Part shown: piece after piece, positions 1 through 13,640 of the stretch
Position numbering within the stretch: the first letter of the stretch is position 1
Layout: each line of letters begins with the position of its first letter
Assembly: GCA_916700875.1 (NCBI GenBank)
Contig: CAKAKS010000039.1
Coordinates: forward strand, 14,853,139 to 14,917,138
Reading direction: 5' to 3'
Length of the DNA: 64,000 nucleotides
Source: Sebastes aleutianus
Taxonomy: Eukaryota > Chordata > Actinopteri > Perciformes > Sebastidae
Translations under genes and position numbers: made by a program
Notes under the pieces: model-generated
Told to the model about the DNA's origin: nothing
The model's input: the letters and a program-made list of their open reading frames with translations, nothing else
Databases searched by the model: none

Positions 1-441
1 AACTACAGTATTAACCTCTTAACAATCCGACCCGGGCTGCTATTCTGTTTTTAAGAGGTTGTAGCGGGCTCAGTCTTAAAGCTAAGGATGAAGATACTGG
101 TATCATATGAAACTAGAAAACCTAAGGAATCCAAACAACCATGCCATGTTAGCTTGTCGGGAAGAATGCTAAATAACGCTCCAAAGTTATGCTAAATTTT
201 GGCGAGGAAAAACTGGCATGGCAATTTTCAAATGGGGTCCCTTGACCTCTGATCTCAAGATATGTGTATGAAAACTCTGAGATGAACAGAGTGAAAACTG
301 CATCTTATTAGATAAAATAGATGTTGGCAAACTGCATATTTTGCACTTGAAAATCGCAATACAGTACTCAGCATATCGGAAAATGTTTAAAATCGCAATA
401 AGATCGTATCATGGGGCCTCTGGTGATTCCCACCCCTACTA
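1..441 (-). mobile_element. hAT-like element end, inverted, cut by the window edge
   Basis: Read on the minus strand it starts TAGGGGTGGGAATCACCAGA and continues into a module (ATCTTGAGGTCAGAGG... CTCGCCAAAATTTAGC). The same terminus and module occur at 58655-59211. Confidence 0.65.
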
Positions 442-990
442 GCATTGCACACTGTGTTCTCTCTTCATTTTACATTCATGCACACATTAGGCCATCAATG
501 CACAACTCTTCAGAAATCTCCCTTTAACTAAAGAGAGGGGAAAAAATGGCGACCACCAACAGGATTGTAATACTATGCCAACCTTACAGCTACTTCAAAT
601 AATGCTGAGACGTCTCTAAATGCTGAGGTTGCAGGGGGTAATTGCATGATTTGTTTTCCTATAGCATCTGTATATTTTTAGTGATACTTGATCTCCAAGA
701 TACAAGGAAAGAGTGTTTATCCAATTTTTTTTTTTTAAATTACTCATGGCAACAGCATATACACTCTGTGGAAGGTTTTATTTGTTTAACATGGGATTAG
801 GTATCCACACAGGATATTTTGTAGCTATTACGATTTCTATGTTGGAGACAAGCGGCTGTTTGTTTGAGCAGCATTAGATCTCGGGTGGTTAGGTGGAAGA
901 GACTGAGGGGATGTGGCAGTGGTGTTCTGCCAGGGCTCAAACATGCTTCCTGTAATTATCTAATCCACACACACTTGGAGCTCTTTCCCT

Positions 991-992
<2 letters not shown>

Positions 993-1025
<33 letters not shown>
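993..1025. repeat. (CA)n microsatellite
   Basis: Uninterrupted CA dinucleotides. Confidence 0.95.
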
Positions 1026-1027
<2 letters not shown>

Positions 1028-2988
1028 TCTCTCCCCTCTATCTCCTCACAGTCCCCTCTGAGTTAAGCTGAACTTGGATCAAGGACAGTCCTCTAACATT
1101 CCTCTCCAAAGTTTCTACAAGTGTTAGTCAGGCCTCTCAAACAATCAGCTCCTTCTTTATGTGAAGCCCGATCTGCTACCACTTATTCAGATGATAGACG
1201 TAGATGGATATTTAAAGTGATGGAGTAAACAGTCCATAAGCCAAACCCTTTTTTTCCATCTACTTTTCACTTGTCTTTGTCAATAATCATGAGCGGCAGC
1301 TGATTTATATGGACATGTACACACAGCTGAGCCAGATGCATACATGCACAAGCTGTCTCGCTCTCTCTCTCTCACACACAAGCAAACACAAATACAGATA
1401 CATTTCGTTCTGTAATTTTGTTTACATGTGTAGAATAGTAAATATGATATTTTAAATGTATAGTGTTCGACTCTGAATTGCAATGGGTTTAAACCAAAGG
1501 AGGAAACTCTTAACGATAACCAGATTGTATCTTGAAAATGAAAGAAAAAAGGAGAGAAAAAGAGAGAATATCCATTCCTCACTAGTATGCAAATACAAAA
1601 GATAAGAAACTATAATCACATGTATAATAAGGTGTTGATTAATCAGCTTACACATGATTACAGAGTTACTATTAAACACAGTGGTGGATGTGATTACATT
1701 GACACACTGAGAGACGCTTCAGAGCGCACAATGCTGTTTAAGAGGTTTCTCCTCTGTCATTATGTGCACCAGTTGCAGACAGATGCAGCCCATGCTCAGA
1801 CTGAAGAAGCAAAAGAGGGGATTTCCGTAATTCCCCTCTCCTCTCTCCAAATTGTTCTCGCCATCTGCAGCCAGTGAGGGCTCCTTAGCCGTGAGCTAAG
1901 GAGCAGGAGGAGGAGGAGGAGGGTGTTTCTCCATCGGCAACTGAGCCAGGGAGACACATGGCCCCACTGTGATCCCACTTCAAATGGAAAACACAGAGAA
2001 AAAGGACTCCCTCAAGACAGACACTTTCATCGGCTGTCTTGGAGAGTGCTGAGAGATGCCCCGAGAAGATTTGGTGAAGTGAAATCAAAATAAACTTTGT
2101 GATCTCCTATTTATCCGTGTATGGAAACACTGTTTTGCTGCACCGGGGGGAGAACAGTATGTGCATGTGTGCGTGCAGTAGCAACCTACTTTTGATTATA
2201 AGCTGTTTAGCAGCAGGGGGGGAAATATTCCTGTTTAGCCAAAGATAAATACACACAGGAGTTCATATAAAACATTCCTCAGGAAACTTAAAATGCAAAT
2301 TAAATTTGCTCTCATAATTTAATCTATTGCCAATATTAAGCACACATTTCATGTAAGAAATTAAACTTGTGGAAGACCGTCTCATATTTCCAGTGAAATA
2401 AGCCTATAATGTAGGTTTACTTATTGAGTTATGGGACTCGTGCTGGAACAGAAACAAAGAGAGCGATTAGAAAGGGCTGGAGTTAAAGGGGACCAGAATA
2501 AGTCGAGGTCTGAGACTGTGGAGCCCCTGGGGGGGAGGGGGTCAGGAGCTGGAGGACTGGGGTGTTATGCCATTATCGGTATACAGCCTTGTGTTCCCGT
2601 ATCCTCGTGTGTGTGTGTGCGTGTGGGGAGGGGGAATGATGTCACAGAGTAAAATGAAAGCCACATGGAGTGTCCGAGCAGGATGAGACAGAGAGAGAGC
2701 AGCGTATGTTTCTCGGTAATAAAGACTTAGAGACTTGATTAATGTTATAAATCAGAACACATTGACAACTGACAGTTCATGTTGTTATTGGCCTGAACAG
2801 ATATATACCTCTTAATCAAACCATGCCGGTGTTCACATACAGTGAGTGTGTCACGAGTGTGCTGTAGTCTATCCCCATCAGCTCCAAACTATACTTTATA
2901 TAACCTTGGAGCCCAAATGAATTAGTTATTGATGGGGGTTACTGTCTGACAATGGATAGCTAAATGTCAAAAGCCCCATAAAGCTTAA

Positions 2989-4640
2989 AGGGCAACTTCA
3001 GTATTTTTCAACCTGGACCCCGTTTTCCCACGTGTCTGTGTCTCAGTGACTAACGTGGACAAAATTGTTTTTTAAATTGGTCCAGTATTGACGGTATAAA
3101 GTAACTGCCAGCTGCGAAATTTTTGTAGTGACCAAACGGTGGTACTAAAACTTCCGTGTCCTTCACATGATGCTACTGGGCCCAAAAAGACCTTTTCCCA
3201 TAGACTTACATTAGTAAAGAGACATCAGTAAATCAGACCTTATCCAGTATGAACACTTTAATAGCCCTTATTTAAATCATTTGATCCTAAAAGTTTCCCT
3301 TCCTCCGTTCATGTGAAAGAGACCCAGACTGAGGCTGGAGCGACAGCTGGGAGGCGGAGTTAAAGGAAACGCTACTGCGCCTGCTCTATGGGCCCAATGG
3401 ATGTGGAAGATCGCCGGATGATTCGGGTACTTTATCACTCGACAGTTGAGCCATTTTGGCTTCATGCGCCACTGAGCAACTCTGATAGGAATAAACGGGA
3501 GCCGGCCTCCAACGTTGTATCCAGTTCTCTTTATACATCCATGATCAGCATCAGTGTAACGTTTTCTCCACTAAAAGAGCTCGTTGTTGCCACTGACAGG
3601 CTCAGATTGCTATTAAAGTGTCTGACAGCATTACAGAAAGGACCCTACAGAGAAATAAAATGGTTTTTTTTTACCTTTCGCTTGATCCGGTGTGTTTGTT
3701 ATTGTGTCCAAGTCTCGCTCAAGGAGAAGTCTTGTTGTTAAAATCTGAATATCCGTATACTCTGGCTCAAATAAATAAGGGCGGACATCGAATTCAAAGA
3801 CCTCATCTACATTGTCAAAACCATCTAAATATTCAGCTATGACATTGAAAATCTTTTAGATAACACTAAGCTACGCTTTCTGTACTCCAACACAACAAAC
3901 TCTGCCCAGCTGGCACTTGCGTTTCCACCATGGATGTATTCCACTATTCCACCGTTGTCATCCTATAAAATTCAGCTTTAGATCTTTAAGTGTTATCCTT
4001 CTTCTGTGTGTTTTGTTGTATGGAGACATTAAACCATACTTTGTTTAAAAATTGGACACTTTTAGGACCCTTGTTGATCGTTACCTTTTAACACTGATGG
4101 AACCTAAAATATGAGCCTCTTTTAAAATGACGGGTCTTCTAGTAACGTCGGTATATATTTGATCCATAAAGAAGCACTTTGGTTCATAAAAACTTTAATT
4201 TTGGCTCAGGCTCACGCTGTTTGCCACCCACTCATGTTCTTCACTCTACAGCTCTCGGAGTTTCCTGTTAAATCTCATAAATTTGAACTTTGAATCTGCT
4301 TCTCTTCATGTTTTAGCTGCTTGTTTCTGTGACTCTAGCATGCATTCATCAAAACAAACATGTAGCTGCGAGTTTCCATGTTGGTGTCTCTTCCAGTGTT
4401 TTTTTAAAGATCAGTTAGGAGGATCATTCAACAGGAGGTCACTCAGGTAAATGGGACTTTGTTGCACACGTTTTTGACTCTGTGTGGACTCTACATGATG
4501 TTTCTGTTAATATCTATTATAAATGTTCTTTATTTCTGTCATCTAGCGAGATTTCAGAATGAGACTTCTCCTTGAGCGAGACTCTTTCAGTAATGTCAGA
4601 CACTAGAAAATAAGGTCCAGGTTGAAAAATACCAACGTTC
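2989..4640. mobile_element. TTAA-flanked non-autonomous DNA transposon, about 1.65 kb
   Basis: The ends are inverted: the left has TATTTTTCAACCTGGACC (near 2999) and the right has GGTCCAGGTTGAAAAATA (ending near 4631). TTAA flanks both sides (2985-2988 and 4641-4644), as in piggyBac-type insertion. No transposase frame is seen. Part of the interior (about 3130-3300) recurs inverted at about 29040-29240. Confidence 0.7.
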
Positions 4641-6249
4641 TTAAACTGATTTTCATATGTACTGTAATTTGTGTAGAATATCTAAAGCAACGTCAGCACA
4701 GAAAAAAAGTTCGCTCAATTGTTTAAGTAACAGAACACACTGAACAAATGTAAACTTGCATATAGATTTCTTTGCTGTATTTGTTAGTGCATTAGTTATT
4801 CCGTTTATTCCCATTTCAATGTTATCATAAGTTTAATCAACAACTACAGTGTAGCCATATTCCAGATGAACAGTTTCTTCTCTGTCTCCCACAAGTTGGC
4901 ATTGCAAAATAACAAGCTTTGCCTTTAACTGCCAGCCTACAACAAGCAATATCTACTTCTGTGTCTTGTGTGTGCTCACCTTCACTAGTCATCCTTCATC
5001 CTCTTTTTTTCCCCCTCTCTTATATTGCAACATGCTCTCTAAAGACTCAAACAATCTTCGTGCCTTCTCTTTTTTCCCAGGTCACAAACTTAACTCATCT
5101 CCTCTGCCTGATCCCTTCGCCGGGAAAAGGTCAGAAAGGATATTAGAGTTTCGCCAGCTGCCTTCCCCTCTGGACATCTCATTAATGAACTGGAGAGCAC
5201 ACACATAACACAATGGGAGAGGAAAGGACGCTGAGATGTGCACAGACAAGATGAGAAGCGAGGGAGAGGGGGAGAGGTGAGCGTGGAGGGGAGGGGAGGG
5301 GGGTTGAGAAAATATCGTTTTTCCCTTTGCTGACCTAAAAGGTGTGATTTATCTAATCATCGCTATTACCTCCACTTTCCAGTGGTTTGATATAAGGTCT
5401 GTGACTGCCCTATGGCCACGATCCAAGGTGGTAAATGTTAATTGTAGGGTGCACACGTAAGGCGGAAGAAAGTTAATGGGACTCATCACTTTACACATTA
5501 GCTTTATATAGAAAACATAAAAAAATCCCCTCATTCATTTTATTTTACAACTCAAGGCCATACTGGTATTCCCCCATCTCATCCTCAGAAGAGAGTCACC
5601 TACAGCCACATCATTTCAAGGTTGTAAAATACAGAGAGAGCGTTTTCTTGTCTGGAGAGGAAGGTTTGAAATTACAGCTCAAAAGGGGGATTTCATACAT
5701 ACAGTAATTGCTACCTGAGTAATCCCTGTGTTCCCACATGCACGTACCTAAGCTCACAATTTTACAGTAAATGCTGAAGAAAAGAAATGGGTTTAGTATT
5801 TGTTGATGTGTCATGTGCTCACCTATATTCTCATTCATTCAGTTTAAGAAGAATATATACATGTATGAGTAAATCCAGCTGTTAAGTGCTTTAACTCAAC
5901 TTTTGTTTTACTTTTCTATGAGGCAAATGTTGGGTTGAAATAGGGAAAGCACATGTGTTTATTTATATAAGTGGACATATACAGTATGATGTTAACCCTG
6001 TCAGAACAGCTTAGCATCACCGGATAACTTTATTCACCTTCGCAGACCTGCTGAAGAAAAATATTTATACCTTACCCAACGATTATGACTTTTAAGTAAA
6101 CTCGTCTTTGGCAGACATGCTGAAGGTACGCCTGGTCAATTTAATTATTGTGAAATGTTTTACTAGACTCAAGACATGTTTTTCGGATAGACTGCAATAA
6201 TAACCTGCCGACTCGTGTTATTTTTCTGCAATGTATCAGTTTGTATGAT

Positions 6250-6757
6250 ATTCTACAAAAAGTTATTCTCATTTTTCGTGCGTTTTCCTACAAATGTCCA
6301 GCAACACGTGTCAATTTTCGCTCGTTACACGCATACAGTCTTTTCAAAATAAAATTCAGTCTTCACAGGACACAACTTGGTTAGGTTTAGGCAACAAAAC
6401 CACTTAGATCTAGAAGTGGCGTAATTTCAGTACAGAAGTTACGTGGAGGCAACAAAACTACTTCGTTAAGTTTAAGAAAAGATTGTGGTTTTGATTCAAA
6501 TAACTCCAGAAGTGGCGTAACTAGTACGGAAGTTACGTGACAAATAAATCAACGTTGACTTCTGGTTTCACACGGGGTACGAACACCGGCCTCCTTGGTG
6601 AGTCTAGTGTTTTTTGACCCACCCGTCCACGCCGACCTCCTCCCTACGCAGTGTTTGTCGCTCTTTTTACTTCCTGGGTCACGATTACTTGGATTACATA
6701 CAAAGTGATTTTGTGGGATATATACAAATTACTACGAAAGGTGTGTGAGAACAGCCT
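6250..6757. repeat. Dispersed repeat, copy 1
   Basis: Shares blocks with 16813-17274: TCCAGCAACACGTGTCAATT, TTAGGCAACAAAA, AAATCAACGTTGACTTCTGG, CGTCCAC and GATTTTGTGGGATATAT. Class unknown. Confidence 0.65.
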
Positions 6758-8373
6758 GTTTTCAGGAATGTGAGAAACAATTTTTGGAAAGATTTTATTT
6801 GCTGTAAACAGCAACAAGAGCACATAGACTCTCAGCTATGGAAAATGTAGTTTTAATATCGCCGTTTTCAACATTTTCTTTATCAGATAGTGGTTTCTGT
6901 GAATGCACATTACCAAAGCAGTTCTGGACAGGTACCTATTATATGGGTGGGGTGACATTTTAAGCTTCACTAAATCAGGAATGCATTCTCCTGATTTGTC
7001 CAAAAAAAACACTGAGAACTGCAGAATTGAAATGAACTGACATGACTGAATGAACAGGAACTGAATGTCCAACACAACCTCACAAAAAGTGCAAAGTTAA
7101 CTAAATTAGCCAACATATCAAACTATGCAGAAGTGAAGAGTTTTTGGAAACGACTTTGATCTGATTAGGTCATCACTATTAGGAAAACTGCTGTATCACA
7201 CTCTGTGCAGCTCAAGCCAGGCATGATGACAGGGCTGTAGAGGCAGCAAAATAAGTCTAAGCCTGGCCTCCTACCTGCAGCCTGTCAGACTCTGACACAT
7301 GCTAGCCGCGCTACAGCATCATTAGCAGCAGAATTGATGGTCATCCTAAAAGAAGAGCTCATTTCACTCCACAGGCCAAGAGCCAAATCTCGTGGATCTG
7401 TGTCCAAAGGCACAACAAAACAAACTTTCCATTCTATAGTGAGCAAATCTCCCTGCAGGCCATTTCTATGTATAATAACCCAGGATGTGGGGAGTTTGAT
7501 TGGCCAAAAGTCCAAGTAATTGAGGTCTTTAGCTTGTGTTTAAGATCTTTGCAAGCTGTGTAGTCAAAGATTAGGTTCAATTCTCTCTAAAGACAGCTGC
7601 GAGTCTGTGATTGTAACTCAATACTCCATGTGATTTAGGTAACAACCTTTTTGGAACTGGACTTAATTGGGGGTGTATAAGCAAATGAAAGGATGACTGG
7701 GATGAAAGTGAATCAAATGCATTTGGAAAAATCTTCACTGGTCCAGAAGTCTAGACAAGAAGATGGGGGAATAGATGAAAGAGAGAGTGAATAATAATTC
7801 CCCACCATGTGTGAGGTGTGGCTAACATCAAAGCATGCGGAGATCCATACCCGATGGTTGTAAGGTCGTCCTTGAAACACATGATAATGTGCCCAGAGGA
7901 ATTCATTCCCAGCAAGCAGGAGATCTGATATTTTATTGAGATTTCTATCGATCCAACATTGTGACCAGAAGCAGGTTGTAAAATATTTTCGCACTGATAT
8001 TATTTGCTTTTATTTCCCATTATCAATCTTTCTGTCAAAGAGCAGAATCTAGTTTTTCCACCCCGTTTTGATACCAGATGTTATGGTAATATTTTCTTAG
8101 TCCCGAGGGTGAACGGTTAAAACCACATCCCTCTCCGTCTCCCTGAACTGCATCCAAGTCATTGGCGTGTGTGGAATTCGCACTATTCTGCCTGCGCATG
8201 TGTGCATGCGTCTGTCTGTCTGTGTGTGTGAGTTTGTGTGGACGTAAGGGTGTGTGCAGAAATCCCTGGCAGAGCCCATGAGGCATATATTAAGGCTTAG
8301 ATGTTTTTCATTCCATAATGATAGGATCCAACTGCAGACTTTTCATGGCGCTGTGTGCTAGCCAGAACATGTA

Positions 8374-8379
<6 letters not shown>

Positions 8380-8411
<32 letters not shown>
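8380..8411. repeat. (GA)n microsatellite
   Basis: Uninterrupted AG dinucleotides. Confidence 0.95.
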
Positions 8412-8415
<4 letters not shown>

Positions 8416-9802
8416 ATGTCAATCACTGCAGTAGCTTTGCCCTCAGGCGGTTAATGAATTGGATGATATTCATCAACACCTAAGTCACGATCGTAACAAA
8501 TATTGATGTGACATTCATGAGTAAGCACATCAGCACTGATCTTCTCACTTTTGCTGATATACGAGCTTCGCATCTCTCTTTTTCTCTCAGTTAATCTTTC
8601 AAATTCATTACATTTCTACATCCATTCCCATTATTTCTCACTGGAAAAAGTGTGTTTTACTGTATTCATTGTAATAAATATGCAAAAAGGGGAGAAACAA
8701 AGGATACAGTACATGTCATAATACAGCAAACTCTCCTCACAGATGAACCCGATGAATCAGACTCGTCAACCCTCATAACGGACTCACAGCACCATATTTA
8801 TGTATGAGTTATTGACCATCCAAATTCCACACCTATATTCAACCATGACTAACAGGCTTATGAGGAATCATCACCTTCTGTTGCCTTAGAGATCAAAGAA
8901 ACTGCGAGGAAAAAGCCAATGTTTACTCAGGAGTTTTATCTACAAAAGATAAAACCCCCATTATTGTCCAAGAGATACACAACCATCGGTCCGCATACCA
9001 GCACATGAACATCCATATCACACACTCCCACACACACGTAAACTGGTAGGCACTTTTCTCTACGCGGCCTCATCCTTTACCATGTCCAAAAAAAAACCAA
9101 AAAAAACACCGCCATCGCTCTGCCACTATGTCATGAGAGAAAGCCACATTGTGGATTCTCAAACCCGCATGGCCGAGGAATCAAAACAAACTACAAGGAG
9201 GCTCCTTCATCATCAGCAGTGAGTGAATAAAAGTGCACAGAAGTCACATCCAACCCTGCATGGTGACTCTCAGGCTAGAACATAAATCTTCAATGGCCAT
9301 CTCATTAGATGGTAATGATAACCTGCGGCTTCTTTTACTCAGAGAGGATGCCGCTTCTCTGCCTCCACTTTATGTATTTGTGCATTTTTGGTTGTATTTT
9401 TTGTACACTTGTATTTCACATAATATCTCGCAGAGAAAGATGCAATATACTTGTTAAATCAGCTTAAAAAAAATATTTTTTTTGACATTCATTTAGCAAA
9501 TTTTTGTGGTACCAACAAAAATACTGCAATGAATATTGCTATAAATTGAGAGTCGAGGTCTATTACAGTATGAAAAATCCTGTTCTGTTACACCTGTCTT
9601 ATCCTCAATCTGCACTGAAGGCAGTGAACGGAGCGCGCTAGTTTCGGTTGAGGCTGCATTGACTATTCCTGACAGTTTAATGCACTATGCCGCATCACCT
9701 TAAGGCTGTCTTTATTTTGTTGCAACACAGCAGAGCATTTCAATCTGTGCTGCTAAAGTAGATTAAAGGTAATAAAAGAAACACACGCTAAGTATTTCTT
9801 AC

Positions 9803-9917
9803 CTTTGTGGGAGAGGCGTATCCTTGGGTAGATGCTGTGGGCTGTGTGAGCCGTGCCCAGCAGAACAAGATACAGCAGCATCAGTGTCAGATACACAGTC
9901 CTTATGCACTCTGCCAT
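9803..9917 (-). CDS. sema3e: Semaphorin-3E-like, first coding exon (rest off the left edge)
   Basis: Encodes 38 residues plus one base. MAECIRTVYLTLMLLYLVLL is a signal peptide; it is followed by HSIYPRIRLSHK and a donor (AAAG/GTAAGA). Phase and position match exon 1 of sema3a in this window exactly. The PRxRLSHK form is typical of SEMA3E, whereas SEMA3A and 3D have PRLKLxYK. The ATG at 9917 has a strong context (AGGATGG). An in-frame ATG at 9923 has a weak one, and the next upstream start-like codon (9971) is GTG. I saw no exon 2 in the remaining 9.8 kb. It lies downstream of sema3a on the same strand, as in human. SEMA3E is a secreted plexin-D1 ligand acting in vascular and axon guidance. 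Confidence 0.78.
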
Positions 9918-10720
9918 CCTCATTGAGAGACGCACTCCACGTTCATCTACACAGAAATCCTGCAGGTCCACTCAACACGGGCAGCAAAGTCCATGAAAAG
10001 AAATAAAGTCTTTGTGCTGCAAGTTCCTGCAAACACTCTTTAATAAGCGTTAGCGATCCAACAAAAGTCTTCTTGGAGGCAACAGTCCATTTTCTGACAA
10101 TCAGCACATGTATCTCTGCAGCTTCTATACAGTCTCTGCTTTCCCCTATAGCGGTCTGATGAAAGCTGCATCCACCCACTACCTCGGTGGACAGGATAGT
10201 GCTCTGGCTGTTATCCTTGTTTGGTCTTAGTAACCAGGGAGAAGAGAAGTCCAGTTGCTACATTCACGCCGCAGTGCCCACTGCTCTCTGTCCATATGTC
10301 AGTCCGTCTGTTTGTTTGTCTGTCTGTATGCCCAGCTTAGATCCACTCTTTCTGATCTGATGACAGGAAAAAAAATAAAATAATAAATGAATCCCACAAA
10401 GGTGTTGGAGCTGATTTGTAAAACCTCAGTGCATTTGTGTGTCCCAGCAGGCAGGCAGGCAGGCAGGCAGGGCTGGAGCTGCTATACTGTATCCTCAGGC
10501 TGCGTTCCTCCTCTTGGGTCCACTGGAGCCAGTCATTCTCTGGACGAAAGCCCAGGAAAAGGCAGGAGTGGGAGAGGGGAGGAGTGGGGAGCCTCGTGCC
10601 TGGCGTGCGGTCTCTCAGCACTGGGGAAGAAAGTGAAGCTCCAGCTCTCCTACAGTAACTCTGCTCACGCTCCAATGGTCAGGGAGGATCCAAACCTCAC
10701 CTCAAACCTCAGTGAGGCTG
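9918..10720 (-). promoter_or_regulatory. sema3e: sema3e 5' leader / presumed promoter side
   Basis: This region lies directly upstream of the sema3e start. An acceptor-like CCTGCAG ends at 9960, so a non-coding 5' exon may join here. A short upstream ORF (9946-9920, 8 codons) ends two bases before the main ATG. A GGCA tetranucleotide repeat lies at 10446-10471. I see no convincing TATA box. Confidence 0.3.
10446..10471. repeat. (GGCA)n short tandem repeat
   Basis: About six GGCA units in the presumed sema3e upstream region. Confidence 0.9.
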
Positions 10721-13640
10721 TTTAAGATGGCTTCTACCACAGCTACTGATCTGGGCAGAGGCCACCTGCCACGGTGTGGTGTGTGTGAGGAGGAAAAGCC
10801 TGTGTGTGTGTGTGTGCTTGGTAATGAGGGGAGTGTGTATCAGCTTGAAAATTACCTGCTCTTTCCTCTAGATTGTCTTGAGATCTCTCTCTCCCTCCCA
10901 GGCAGCTGGATTAAGTGCGCTGTGTCTCCCAGGCAGGCTCTGCACTGTTTGACTCCCCCCGGCTCGCCTCTCGTGTCACTCTACAGACCACCCCTTGCTT
11001 CTCCTCCTTCACCACCTCCTTTTTGCACCTACCTCCACTGCATTAACATAGACAGACCTGAGCCGCCAAGGTTTTCAGCCTCTTAACTCTGGCACTTCTC
11101 TCATTTTCAATTATTGCCCTCTTTGTGTTTGTTTCCATGTGGATAGTCATTACCACTGTTACCATGGATTTTCATGTACAAGGTTTCTTTCACGCCCTGC
11201 CCATTTAGTCTCTCCTTCTGTTTATCTAGCTACCCACCTCTCACTGTAAAACCTAGTTATTAGTGTCCTTCCTTAATGTATCATATCATACCGTGCCTGG
11301 CTTTTTTTTCTCTTCCTCTGCTACTGTATTCTGTCTGAATGAGTCCATCTCTGCTTGTGTATGTGTACCAGGTATTGTCAGTACTGTGTAAAATATTAAT
11401 GTTGAACTCATTGATATGCAGTGTTGTGTTGTGTCCATGTAGTCTTTGTTTTGTCTCAAGGCCCACAGCTTTCTGAATCTGATTAGCAAAAAAGAAAACA
11501 AAAATGTACAAGATGTGACTGGAGTCATTATTGAATTTTGCACATATCCCAGAGGGAAGTCCCAGAGGCGTCCAGTTACTGGAGCAGAGCGACGTCTGTC
11601 TCCCGTAAAGCCCTCTGCAACACATCTGTTTCTCTCTGTCTCCGTCTCTTTCTCATGGCTGCGTGGTGACACAGACATTAAGTCATGTTGACCCCGAACA
11701 TGGAAGCATTCCATCAGTCTGTGAACAAAAAAAAAGTTTCATTTTGTGGTTATCTAATTTGCAAAACATGGATTTAATGAGAACATCTCCCAGTGTTAAT
11801 CCTCACTCATAATTTAGATCCAGATTGATTAACAGCAACAATAAAACTGCATCAATATCACAAACGCATGCACAGACAAAGCAGAACACATATTTCTGAA
11901 TAAATAGGATGAATAGCTGGACGGAAAAAGAGAGATTTATGAACAGTGTGAATGTGAGTGTGAATGTATCAACAAATGGCAAGCCTATAAATGAAGACAC
12001 ATACAGTAAAACAGAATTGGAAATGATTCCTTTAGGCTGTAGCAGCTGCACCCCCACACACCCCTTGCACCACCCTGAGATCTGATGACTTCAACTCCCA
12101 CGTTGCACCTGTTCCCTGCCAGAACAGAAGGACTTTGTGTTTGTGGAGGTCTCGTAACATACACTATCTATGTTATTCCATTGCCTGGTTCAATTATAGA
12201 CTCTCATCTGTTGTTGAGGGTGAGGCAACTGTTCAACGTCAGCTTCCCATGGAGCTGACACTATCTGGCTCGCTGTGACACACAATTTCATCAGTTTGAA
12301 CCTAAGAGCATATTTTAGTCTCGCGTCCCGATGAAAGGTGCGCCGGAAGATTTTCATTTCCGATCTCTTAAGCCGCTTCCTCAGATTGATAGCCATTTAA
12401 GGAGGCTAATGCACGTAGGCCAGTGGGCACAGCATCCACTTACTCACATCGGCCCCTCAGTGACTGAATGGGTCTCTCCTCCATTCACACAGTCTAATAG
12501 CAGTAATCAGTCAGAAATCTGCCTCAGACCAGAAACAGCAACAGCTCAATCCCCGACCTCCCCGCTCCTTTTCAACCATCCCTCTGTCCCTGCTCCCCTC
12601 CTCTTTTCGTGATTTGTGTTGCACTTTCCACCCTTGATGTTTCCATTAGTATGACTCTGACTGTGCCAGTAGCTTGTACCAAGGGCCCTGCCATGCAGCA
12701 CTCCTACACAGCAGCCTCACACCCACTTTCTTTCCACCTCCATTGAAATTCTGTCCTCTTACGTGCGTCCCTGGGATTCCAACAATACCTAGAATATTTA
12801 TTCAGCATGTACTGCACTGCAGAGATATTTCTCTGCACTACCTGAGTTCTGCTGTGAATGCGTCAACTTTCATTCATTCATGGTCACAAAATCTGGCCTG
12901 TCACATCACTAAATGCCACCTTCCTTTAGCTGCTGTTTTAGGAAGCCGGTGTGTGTGAACAGACTGTTTGATTGAGTGCCGATGTCTAGCGTTTGTTTGA
13001 ATAGTCCGTGTCCAAACGTCTGGCGGTGTTCCTTTCATGCTCTCTGAACACAGAAAATATTTTCATTCATGTTAATGCTGTGTCAATATCCGCCCCTACT
13101 CACCAGAAGCCTCCCTCACCTCCTGTTTTGCCCCGCAGAGACGGACACTCCTCCTGCGCCCCCAACATACGCACGGCTTATACCCATGCAAGCGTCTAAT
13201 AGTTATGTGCACTGAGCTGCAGAGTTAGTGTAAGAGAGTAAGAAAGAAAAGGAAATAGAGAGATTAAAAGCAAGATAGTCTTAAGTGTGTGAGTATGTGT
13301 ACATGCATTTATGCATGAAACTGTGTGTATGTTAGTGTATGTCTACCATTGACCGCCTGCTGGGCTCTCCTCTGCTAAAGAGAGGTCAGGTCCCTGGTCT
13401 CCCGCGGCAACAGAAGCAGCACTCTGAGGATCCAGTGTTTCAGAGCCACTAGATACTCCAACCGTTTACACAGGTGGCTATCATATGGCCAGTTAGGTTT
13501 GTCCCTGCGGCACACTACAGACTACAGAGACATCAGTTACAATCTGACGGCAGGTAGCAGTCCTTGCTTCCTTGCCATACATCAGCAATCACAGTATACG
13601 ATTTAACGTGAGTGGTCAGGTAACAAAACCTCACCAAAGC

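Larger units (their letters stand above)
1..9802 (-). other. sema3e: sema3e intron 1 (partial)
   Basis: The donor is at 9802 and the acceptor lies beyond the left edge. Inside are an inverted hAT-like fragment at 1-441, a TTAA-flanked element at 2989-4640, a dispersed repeat at 6250-6757, and CA and GA microsatellites. No coding exon or RNA gene was recognised in the remainder. Confidence 0.6.

Noticed and set aside
11286..11714. 142-codon minus-strand frame
   Set aside because: No recognisable domain, biased composition, and overlapping frames of similar length on both strands suggest chance.
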